47,500 bases of DNA. Source: Symbiodinium natans. Its lineage: Eukaryota > Sar > Dinophyceae > Suessiales > Symbiodiniaceae. The DNA is taken from assembly GCA_905221605.1 (NCBI GenBank), contig CAJNDS010000436.1, positions 30,001 through 77,500 of the forward strand, written 5' to 3'. Numbering within the stretch: the first letter of the stretch is position 1; every line of letters starts with the position of its first letter. The notes beneath the pieces are model-generated. The model made no database searches. It worked only from the letters and a program-made list of their open reading frames with translations, and had not been told where the DNA came from. Shown piece by piece: positions 39,643 through 47,500 of this stretch. The position numbers and the translations under genes are program-made.

Positions 39643-39837
39643 ATGCGCTCTCTACGTGTGCTCTACGTGTGCGTAGTATTTGAACTCCATTCAGGTTCGT
39701 TGTAGGCTGCGGGAGCACGAGGGACCGACGAAATCATAAGTGTGTGTCTGTGTCGCGTCATGCGTCAAGCACTCCCTAGAGTCTATGTGGGCGCGGCTCA
39801 AAAGTCTAGGTGCGTAACTGGCTCCCGGGCATCTTTC

Positions 39838-40080
39838 CGCGACATAGGGTTTGTAACAAAGCCGTTCTGCTTGCAACAAGCAGTCCGCGACAAACCTCCG
39901 CGACAAGCCTCCGCGACAAGCCCTTGCGACAAGCCCCTTCTTGGAACTGCGTGGGTTTCGTATCTCTTTGTCAAGACAGCGCGAAACAGCCGCGACAAAC
40001 CCCGTGACATACGTATGAAACGGGCGCGACATACGTATGTAACACAGGCGGGTGGCGGGACACCGCGACATACCCCTATT
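39838..40080 (+). repeat. Cluster of CGCGACA-type short repeats
   Basis: About ten copies of a (C)GCGACA(A/T) core: four near-tandem units CTCCGCGACAAGC at 39888-39935, and three copies with CGACATA around 39838, 40008 and 40028, two of them as CGACATACGTATG, which contains a palindrome. No gene. Confidence 0.7.
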
Positions 40081-40192
40081 TAGAGCCACAGCCATATGTT
40101 CCTTGGTTGCTCAGCTCAGTGGTGTAGCTATGTGCAGCTGCTGCAGTGGAGCTTCAGTGCTGCACTTTGTTCATAGGCTGAGTCATTTCAGC

Positions 40193-40335
40193 TTTCCCGC
40201 CCCTGCTGCTGAGCGGCTTGGGAAGAAGGGAAAAGGGAAGCCTGTTGGCAGAGTTCGTGTCCCGCATCTTGCAAAACAATAGCGGGGCGCCTACATGTAT
40301 GGTTGATGCAGGACAGGCTGGGTGAGAGGCGATGT
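40193..40335 (+). repeat. Diverged relative of the P/Q mini element body
   Basis: Shares TTCCCGCCC, then AGCCTGTTGGCAGAG and CATCTTGCAAAACAAT, with 7181-7355. Confidence 0.65.
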
Positions 40336-41690
40336 ACAAGTTTCCGCTTGGTTCTCGCTTCGAGTGTCGTCATGACGCGTAGCCGGGGCTACGCACGTAG
40401 GCTGCTTGTAGGCCTGTAGAGTAGAGAAGAGGAGCGGATGAAGAGTTTCCCGCGTCTGCAAAGGAAAATTGAGCGCTGCTACGCGCGGTGAGTCGTGTCA
40501 CTTGTGTGCGATGCATCTTCTTGTTGACTGCGTGAGTCTGATTTGTGAAGCGTTTGAGTCAAGCCCCTTTACGCCAAGTGCGTCTGAAGTGAAGTTTGGT
40601 GCCGGGTGTGAACCAACTTCCCCCGTGCCAAAGCCTGCGTTGCGCATATTTCTGTCAGCTTTTCCGCAGCGAAAGTGACTAGGAGTGTGCTCATGCGGTG
40701 GAGCGCAGCGGAGCATCGCGCCATGCAGTTTTGCTTGAGCGTGTGCTAGACTACTACGCGACGCTCAGAGCAGCTAGCTAGCTATCGAGTCTTCGATTCT
40801 CTTTCACGCTAGCTTGAAGTTGGTGGGAAAACAGATTCAGGCCACGAGGCTAAAGTGACAGCATCAGTCTGGGCTACTTGGCCTTGCTGCGATGATGTTC
40901 TGTTGTCTTCTGCTGGTAGCGTGCGTCGCTGTGCGTGGCTGGCATGAGCCCCTGCTTCGCGGCGCGGTTCTGTGATTTTTTGAAGTGTCGAACGTCAGAA
41001 GGGCTGCAATGCCCGGGGCGTGTGTTTTGGCAGGAGTCAAGGTGGGGCTGACCTGTGCGATCTGACTCGAAGATCGCTGCGATCAGCGCCTGTTGCTGAA
41101 GTTGCAGGTGACTCCGCTGGAAGTTGATAAGCTCGCAAAGCAGGCGGCCCGTGATGCCGTGCAGGAATTCTCAAGGGACCAAGCAGCAAGAGCGCCCAGC
41201 AAAGATCGGCCATGTCCGCCGTTCTATTTGGCCCAGGCATGATGTAGCTCGTGACTTTCTTGAAGCTCTGTGATAGGTCGGCAGTGTGGGCGCGTGGATT
41301 ATGCTGCGCCTTGTCCGACTGGTTGGGTTGCTAAGTCTGACGCATCGTGCGCTGCGCCGATGGCGTACCGAGGATATTGCGCAGGCGGGTTTGCTTTTTG
41401 TGCTTTTCCAAGAGTTCTGCCTTGGTAGGGCCAGTAGAGACAAGAAGTGGCGTCACGGCGTCCACTAGTGATCAGCATCCGGCCTGGAACTTGCGTTTCG
41501 AGATGTGCGGTGCTTTGACTCGCGTGTAATTGTGTTGCTTGTCGGTTCCGAGTCGAGGATATGTAGCTACTGGGCTTCATGTGTTTGTGAGCCACTGCGA
41601 TGCATGTGTAGGATGCTATGGTTCACCGCCGCGTGCAGCGGCCGTTCGCCCTACCTGCCCTGATGCAAACGACCCAGCAGGGTCACAAGG
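40336..41690. other. Gene-free stretch
   Basis: No supported gene or repeat. Confidence 0.4.
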
Positions 41691-41840
41691 TTGCGCTGTT
41701 GCTACACGCGACAGCGGCCCTCTCTATCTCGCGCGCGCGCGCCTTGTGTATAGTTGCGTGTGAGGAGCTGTCCAGCAGTCCGATCTTGGTTGGGTTGTCC
41801 GCGTTGGGCTGCTAGTAGACGGCTTGTGCAGCCAGTTGTT
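41691..41840 (+). repeat. Dispersed repeat family S, copy 2
   Basis: Matches 35430-35588; followed by a C-rich block at 41848-41863 and another at 41919-41933. Confidence 0.82.
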
Positions 41841-41959
41841 TTCGTTTTCCCGCCCGCCCGCCCTAAAGTGGGTTGGGAGCTCGAGCTTTGTGTGAGGTCG
41901 CGTTGCAGCAGCGTCTGTCCCACCCGCCCTCCCTGGTTGTAGGCCTGTTGGACCGGCGT

Positions 41960-42300
41960 GTGTTGGTGTTCCCGGTTCGGTTGGGTTTGGCAGAACACCG
42001 GCCCTCTCTCCACACCTACTCCTCCATACAGTGTACATTGTATGTGTGCGTGCTCGAGTTGAGTTGAACAGCTGAGCCTGTGTACTGTCGGTTTGGTCAC
42101 ACTGCAGTCTTGTCTGCAGAGTTTGCCTTGCGTTTTCCCGCCCACCCACCCTGGTTGCTGAGCAGCTGGGTAGTGGGGCCGGGGCTTAGATGGGCCAGTT
42201 GGCTCTTGACTGTTGCCCGGCATTTCCTGCAAAAGGTTGGCGCGCCCCTCCCTTGTGTTGTGCATACGGGGTTCCGGAGAGTAGGTTTGGTGTAGAGGTC
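41960..42300 (+). repeat. Dispersed repeat family Z, long form 2
   Basis: C-rich block at 42137-42151. Compared with the short form at 8114-8290, the middle (from after CACACCTACTC up to ACTGTTGCCCGG) is extra. Confidence 0.88.
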
Positions 42301-42419
42301 CGCAAATTATCGCAAATTATCCGGCTTGGCTCAACAACACGTGTGCTTCGTTAATCCAGCCCCGCCTGTTTGTTTGCTTATGTTTGCTTGCTTGTTTGTT
42401 TGCTTGCGTGCGTGGTTGG

Positions 42420-42492
42420 TGTGGCGTGCGCGTGCGCGTGCACGTGCGTTGCGCGTGCGCGTGCGCGCGCGCGCGCGCGCGTGCGTGTGCGT
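42420..42492. repeat. Alternating purine-pyrimidine tract (Z-DNA prone)
   Basis: GCGCGTGCGCGTGCACGTGC-type sequence followed by (GC)n, about 220 bp upstream of the E4 recombinase start. Confidence 0.85.
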
Positions 42493-42715
42493 GAACGGGG
42501 CGTTTGCGTCGGGGTAGGCGGGGCTAATGGCCGACGCACACGGCAAACCCTTAAGCGCCTCACATGCGTGGCTATCTGCGCATCCTGCATCCTTGCGCTT
42601 GTAGTGTTTGCTCCAGTTCTGCAAGCTTGGTGCAGCAGGCCTGCTGGTGCCTGAGTCATTTGCTGTGATTTCAGGTTGTTTGTGCCCTTGTTGCTTTCTT
42701 TGTTGCTTTTGCGAC

Positions 42716-44542
42716 ATGCAGCGGCAATCACTCACCTTGGAAGTGCGGCCGTCGCCGTATTCCTCAGCTAACAGAGGAGGCGACCGGCCGCGCCCTATTG
42801 TAGGGGTTATTGCGGTGTCGTGCACAGCTGAGCGTGGTATCGATCGGCCACGGCCGATCACGCGTGCCATTGGCAGTTTGCCTGTGCTGTCACCGTGCAC
42901 AAACGTGGAGATCAAACCGGTGTTGGTTGCTCAGCCCGCAAGCAAGCCGACTGTCTCAAGGCCTCGCGTGCGGATTGCATCTGCAGCCCCATGTATGACT
43001 CCAGCTCGCGCGGGTAGCATGGCAGAGCGGGAGGCTGCGCAGCGGCAGGAACTGGCGGTGTCTTTGGTCCACATGGCTGAAGTTGTGCGGGATGACAGCT
43101 CGGTCTTGCAGTCTTTGGAAGGTTTTGATGCGAATGGGTTGGCGTTCCTGTTTAAGGACCGTGCCCCCAGCACGCTGAAGAAGCACCTGAGCGGCTGGCG
43201 GCGCTGGCTTATTTTCTGCCGAGCTTCTGGCGTGCAGGCAGGTCGCCCTTCGTGCCCTGATGTCCTTGATTTCTTGGAGGCGCTGGCCGAGGGTGCTAGC
43301 AGCGATCGTGGCGCCCGAAGATCGGGAGCGGCGCGCGGTGTGATTTACGCCCTGCGCTTCATCGCGCACAAGCTGCTTCTTGAAGCACTGGATGGGATTC
43401 TCCGCGGGCCAGTTGTGATATCTTGGTTATCTGCGCAGAAGTGGCAGCGTCGCGCACCTTCAGAGGCCCTGCCCCTCCCCTTGTTTGCCGTATGTGAACT
43501 CGAGCAGGCTGCACTGATAGGCGAGGAGGCTGCAGATCGGTTTCTTGTTGGCTGCTTCCTTGTCATGCTGTGGGCTGGGTTACGTTTTTCAGACGCACAG
43601 CGCATTGACCTATCTTCGATTCTGCGTGCGGGTGGCTCCCTACGGGGGTGGTGCTGGAGGAGTAAAACCTGCCCGACTGGATTTGCCTGGGGCTGCCAGT
43701 TGGCGGGTGCCACTGGCAATGACTGGGCACAACAGCTCGGCGAGGCACTGCTGGACGTTCACACGGAGTCCCCTGATCGCGACTTCCTGCTGGGCTATGA
43801 GAAAGGGCCAATGCCCTACTCTACTGCACTTGCGCATTTCCGGCGCTGTCTTGTTAAGTATACATCCTTGACTGTTGAGGACGCACGCAAATTCACGCTC
43901 CACAGCCTGAAAACTACACTGCTGACCTGGGGCCTGCAGCTGCAAGTGGGAGTTGAGGAGCGGGCAGCCCAAGGACACCATCGCTTGCGCAATTCCTCTG
44001 GGTGCGTGGAAAAGTACCGCAGAGATGATGTCCTACCTGCACTTCGCTGCCAGCGGTCGGTGATTAAGGCCGTGCGTGCAGGCTGGGTGCCGTGCACAGC
44101 GTTGGCCCGTGGGATAGTGGCCGTGCCAGAAAAGGATCCGGGCGCCTTGCTGGTGCAGCGGTGTGAGCCGGGAGAGATGGAGTCTGACACAGAGACAGAA
44201 GATGAAGATGACGGCTCCGATGCGTCGAGCATGCTGGCCGCGGACTGTGATGAACTGGATACAGATAGTGTGCAAAGCGATGCTCTTTCCGCTGCCTCAG
44301 ATGCCGAGAATGAAGTGCTGCTTGAGGCGGGCCCTTGGATTTTGAACCTAGTAAGTGGCTGGTATCATCGCGCGGTGCGTCGCGAGCCCTCCACGCGTGC
44401 AGCAGCATCTGAGGAAGCGCAGTACGGCAAGGCGTGTCGACCGGGCGGTGAGCTTGGGGATCGCTACGAAGTCCGCACAAAGGATCCAGGCATGGAGGGC
44501 TTTAGCCCGTGCCATCACAGCGCATGCTTCGGGTGTGTGTGA
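42716..44542 (+). CDS. YR: E4 tyrosine recombinase
   Basis: 608 codons from ATG 42716; the frame is open further upstream, so the start is a choice. Residues 1-100 are low-complexity. The core-binding domain is near 130-245. Catalytic positions: Arg290 in WAGLRFSD, Lys317 in RSKTCP, His396-x-x-Lys399 in FTLHSLKTT, a GHH pair at 420-422, and Tyr434 in VEKYRRD. The second Arg is replaced by Lys, a change seen in DIRS-type recombinases. After an acidic Ser-rich section (about 480-545) the C-terminus ends in a Cys-rich stretch (KACRPG, then SPCHHSACFGCV), comparable with the ends of the E2 and E3 enzymes. Likely integrase of E4. Confidence 0.9.
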   Translation: MQRQSLTLEVRPSPYSSANRGGDRPRPIVGVIAVSCTAERGIDRPRPITRAIGSLPVLSPCTNVEIKPVLVAQPASKPTVSRPRVRIASAAPCMTPARAGSMAEREAAQRQELAVSLVHMAEVVRDDSSVLQSLEGFDANGLAFLFKDRAPSTLKKHLSGWRRWLIFCRASGVQAGRPSCPDVLDFLEALAEGASSDRGARRSGAARGVIYALRFIAHKLLLEALDGILRGPVVISWLSAQKWQRRAPSEALPLPLFAVCELEQAALIGEEAADRFLVGCFLVMLWAGLRFSDAQRIDLSSILRAGGSLRGWCWRSKTCPTGFAWGCQLAGATGNDWAQQLGEALLDVHTESPDRDFLLGYEKGPMPYSTALAHFRRCLVKYTSLTVEDARKFTLHSLKTTLLTWGLQLQVGVEERAAQGHHRLRNSSGCVEKYRRDDVLPALRCQRSVIKAVRAGWVPCTALARGIVAVPEKDPGALLVQRCEPGEMESDTETEDEDDGSDASSMLAADCDELDTDSVQSDALSAASDAENEVLLEAGPWILNLVSGWYHRAVRREPSTRAAASEEAQYGKACRPGGELGDRYEVRTKDPGMEGFSPCHHSACFGCV

Positions 44543-44958
44543 GCTGACGGCCGCGTCTGTGTCACGGCCCTGAGTTGGCCTCTTTTCTTGGGGACTGCCG
44601 TCGCAGTTGTCCAACCTAGAAGGGTTGGCTTTGGCTCCAGAGTGGGCGCTGGTGGTTTTGGGTTCGCTACTGACGGGGCCGCTCACACTTTGGGTGCGTT
44701 GCGGTGGCCAGCTGATGCTGGGTGCGCGCTTTGGGCGCCTGCTTGGTGCCCTCAAGTGGGATGTCTATTATTTCGTGCTTCGCGTTGATTGCGTCTTCGT
44801 ACGATCTACCGATTCTGTGGTATTTATCCCATGGTGGTTTGGATGGCGATGCGGCTTGCGTCCTCATGGCGTGTTGGCATTTGGGTCAGCGTTTGACTTT
44901 TGCAAGTCTCATTGAATTGCCTGCTTTACGCAATCTTTCTTGCTTTTGCTTCGGCCCT
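44543..44958 (+). other. YR-gag spacer of E4
   Basis: 416 bp. The gag frame is open from about 44722, but no similarity supports an earlier start. Confidence 0.5.
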
Positions 44959-46095
44959 ATGACCGTGTGGAAGAAGCAGATGGTGGACGCTGGCGTGTCT
45001 GAGAAGATGGCGGATTTGGTGGTGAAGCTTGGTTACGACTCCGAGGAGCTGTTTTGTGGCGCATTTGTGGATCAAGCAGCGTTTGAGTCTTGGCTGGTGA
45101 AGCTGCGGAGCAAGGCGGGGGATACCGAGTTGGAGCGTTTAGATGACGTTGAGTGGGCCACACACCCTGTTGCAGCCAGACTGCGTGTCTTTTGGAAGAA
45201 ATGCCAAAAGCTTCCTCTGCTAGCACTTCAGCCACGGGGTCCAGACGGGGGTGTCTCGACTGCTTCACTTGCTTTGATGCCAGTGCAAAGTGCCTCCCGA
45301 TTGACTCCCAGCGATCGGGAAAGACTTCGGCGAAAACTCGAAGCAGACTACACCTCCGTGGTGGTGACTGCCGAGACGATGCCGGCCCTATGCTACCTGC
45401 AAGCCATCCATCAGCAGAAACAGGATAAGCTCTGGGAGTGGTTGCCTTGGCGGCGCATCTTGAGTGAGGAACAGCTCTTGGAGGTAAAGGCACGGCGCAG
45501 CCGCGCCACTCCCGACTCCCAACCGGATGAGTGGGACCTTGACTTGGTTGGGGCTGCCTTGCGGGTGCAGCACACTTTGGAGACCAGGGCGCATGCCTTT
45601 GCTATGGTAGATGCCTGTCATTTACACTCTTGGACTGTGTACGTCAAGAAGTTTATGCACCTGTATGCCAAGAAGCCGATGGAGAACTTTCGCCCCCCCA
45701 CTGTTCTGGAGGCAGAAGCTGCTGACCGCTCCGTATTGGAGGAGGTGTTCCAGTTGTGCTTCTCGGGTCATTCCTTGAGCGATGCTTTAGCGCACGTGGT
45801 GGTAGACAGAGATATGTTGCGTCATGTTTTGGTGGAGCGCCCTAAAGCCGGCAAGGTGGAAAAGGTACCGCTGCCCCCATCACCATTGCCGCCTCTTCCC
45901 CGCCGTCCAGGGCTTGGCAATGGCAAGCGTCGCCCGTCCGAGGCGCCTCGAGCGCCGGGCAAGCGCTTGCGAAATGGCGAGTGCTGGGATTGGGTTGATG
46001 GAAAGTGCTCCTCGAAGATGTGTCGGTTCAAACACGAGTGCGCCGTGTGCGGGGACAAGTCGCACCATGCAGCGGTGTGCCCCCGCCAGCATTGA
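44959..46095 (+). CDS. gag: E4 Gag-like protein with C-terminal zinc motifs
   Basis: 378 codons from ATG 44959 (MTVWKKQMVDAGVSEKM), chosen because it resembles the E2 gag start. A helical N-terminus is followed by a central domain, a Pro-rich stretch (PLPPSPLPPLP) and a basic segment. The end has a CCCH-like finger and a CX2CX4HX4C knuckle (CAVCGDKSHHAAVC). Probable RNA-binding structural protein of the element. It stops in TGA at 46093 followed by CGG, with pol open in the same frame. Confidence 0.82.
   Translation: MTVWKKQMVDAGVSEKMADLVVKLGYDSEELFCGAFVDQAAFESWLVKLRSKAGDTELERLDDVEWATHPVAARLRVFWKKCQKLPLLALQPRGPDGGVSTASLALMPVQSASRLTPSDRERLRRKLEADYTSVVVTAETMPALCYLQAIHQQKQDKLWEWLPWRRILSEEQLLEVKARRSRATPDSQPDEWDLDLVGAALRVQHTLETRAHAFAMVDACHLHSWTVYVKKFMHLYAKKPMENFRPPTVLEAEAADRSVLEEVFQLCFSGHSLSDALAHVVVDRDMLRHVLVERPKAGKVEKVPLPPSPLPPLPRRPGLGNGKRRPSEAPRAPGKRLRNGECWDWVDGKCSSKMCRFKHECAVCGDKSHHAAVCPRQH
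46093..46095 (+). promoter_or_regulatory. In-frame TGA-CGG between gag and pol of E4 (candidate readthrough site)
   Basis: UGA CGG is one of the leaky stop contexts known from RNA viruses. Pol continues in frame from 46096. Confidence 0.65.
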
Positions 46096-47500
46096 CGGGG
46101 TCATTCTGGGCCACTGGATGAGGCTGGGCCAGTGGATTCAGCGTTGCGTTCCAGTCAGGTTCATGGGTGCATCGCACCGCCGTCATACCCTGACGGAAAG
46201 CACACTGCGGAAAGCGAGCGCCACCATGCTGGTGTCCCTAGTAACTCTAGTAGTTGTCCAGGTAGTCGGTTCCGTTTGAAGGATGGTGGCGGCGTTTGGT
46301 CAGATGCGGATTGGATGTCCCCGCGCAGTTCCGACTTCTTGTGGGAGTTGCGACGGTTTTGGATGGAGCGCATTGCGGAGTGGGGCCTGGTCCCCCGCTT
46401 GTTGGCCCATGTGACCCAAGCAGAGCCGCTTCCTCTGCTGCGTGACGATGAGGTAGATGTCCTTCGGCAGGACGTTGTGGCCTTTCTGAGAAGCAGAGGT
46501 TGGCAGTGCACTGCTCGCGTTGCGGAAGGCCAGCCTTTTACGCTTGGCATCTGGGACGCATTGCTTGGGTATCTGCAGGATTGCGATGCCGACTTGCCAG
46601 ACATATTACAAAAGGGGGTGCCTACAGGTATCCTGTCGGATATCCCTGCTTCGGGAGTGTGGCATCCCGTAGACCGGCCTGAGCGACCTTGCCTGGAATT
46701 GTTGGTGCATGATGAGCCCTGGGCCTCTGCCACGGATGATTCAGACTGTCTTATGCGTCTGGTCCAAGCCGACATCGATGCCGGGTTCGCAGAATGGCTG
46801 CCGGGCGGCTTTCCGGAAGCAAAAGCGCGGTTTGGTGCCAAGTGCGCGGCAGGCAAGTTGGGCGTTGTGAAAAAGGAGGGTTCGGATCCGCGACTTGTTG
46901 GCGACAGTTCTGTCTCCAATGCGAACCTGCTGTGCCGTATTCTGGAGAAAGTCGAGCTGCCCTCACTCTTTGACGTGTCCGAGTTCCTGTCTCGGTACCA
47001 AGATGAGGCCTGGACGGCCTTCTCGTTGGATGTGGCTAAGGCTCATAAGCGGATCAGGATCGATCCGGCCGAACGAGGGTTTTCAATTTTTGTGGCAGTT
47101 GACAAGCAGGGCCGCAAGCACTGGTTCGTGTATAACACGGCGCATTTTGGGGCTTCCTGGGCGGGCTATTGGTGGGCCCGTGCGGCTGGCGCTTTTGTGC
47201 GCTGCGCACATGTTCTTCTTCATGACAGTCATTTTTTGGTTATATATGTTGATGACCTCTTGGCGTTGTTTCCTCGACATCGAGCGCCGTTCTTGGCTTG
47301 TCTGTGCATCATGCTGGCGACGTCCATGGGAGTTCCAATCTCCTGGAGAAAGTTGCAGCTGGCAGACTCGCTGCGGTGGATCGGCTGGGATATCTGCCTG
47401 GGGAGGCGGCCAGTGGCTACGCTACCTTTGGATAAGCGTGCTGTGCTGCTAGCCGTGTTGCAGCCGCTGCGTTCACCTGGCGCCAGTATCAATCGCCGAG
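46096..47500 (+). CDS. pol: E4 Pol, 3' partial: reverse transcriptase
   Basis: I read frame 1 from the gag stop to the window end: 468 codons without a stop. The RT core is clear: FSLDVAKAHKRIRI (motif A, Asp codon 47029), NTAHFGASWAGYWW (motif B, near 47130) and LVIYVDDLLALF (motif C, Asp codons 47251 and 47254), then VPISWRKLQLADSLRWIGW, which parallels VPLSWRKVAGG...WIGY in E3 pol. The AHK form of motif A confirms the E3-E4 pairing. RNase H would lie beyond the window. The N-terminal 300 codons have no recognised domain. Confidence 0.9.

Larger units (their letters stand above)
42716..47500 (+). mobile_element. E4: YR retrotransposon, 3' end outside the window
   Basis: YR, gag and the first 468 codons of pol in the same order as E2 and E3. 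The left end (A1) lies somewhere upstream of 42716 but cannot be placed because B1-A2-B2 is not in the window. Confidence 0.88.

Noticed and set aside
42320-42336. Dinoflagellate spliced-leader relic (CTTGGCTCAA)
   Set aside because: Only about nine bases of the leader match, without the CCGTAGCCATTTT part.

Overview
This window looks like nuclear DNA of a dinoflagellate, probably Symbiodiniaceae-like, and it is almost entirely repetitive. The evidence for the host is indirect. There are retroelement genes with a cytosine-5 DNA methyltransferase domain, a combination reported from Symbiodinium. All long reading frames lie on one strand. There are degenerate TTTAGGG-like repeats, huge TG-rich arrays and no bacterial-type operons. 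I found no confident host gene, rRNA, tRNA or CRISPR array.

The backbone is four retrotransposons (E1-E4) with a tyrosine recombinase (YR), all on the + strand. E1 (1-4233) has lost its 5' part to the window edge and keeps gag, pol and the 3' repeats. E2 (10408-18560) has YR, gag and a pol carrying a DNA methyltransferase plus RT and RNase H; gag and pol are damaged. E3 (24550-31610) has intact YR, gag and pol. E4 (about 42716 to beyond the end) has YR, gag and a pol that runs off the window. Where both ends are visible the order is YR-gag-pol. The ends are split direct repeats arranged A1-genes-B1-A2-B2, as in the PAT/Ngaro branch of YR retrotransposons, but with the YR gene first.

Two features recur in these elements. 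First, gag and pol lie in one frame separated by a single stop codon in all four (TGA at 584 in E1, TAG at 14546 in E2, TGA at 28407 in E3, TGA at 46093 in E4), which suggests stop-codon readthrough. Second, a C-rich block (three or four CCC tracts) lies at the A2/B2 junction of E1, E2 and E3, and similar blocks recur about 25 times in the intergenic DNA. Much of the apparently empty sequence therefore appears to be solo A-B units and non-autonomous relatives. A 340-bp A-B unit of the E3 family sits inside the gag of E2, and removing it restores the frame at that point.

Between the elements lie a TG/CA microsatellite (4438-5500), a 13-bp minisatellite (6110-6510), many pairs of 100-350 bp dispersed repeats, an array of CTAACATAGCAA-type motifs (23548-24490 and 31611-32720) interrupted by E3, homopolymer runs, and a few short ORFs with signal-peptide-like starts that may be isolated exons.
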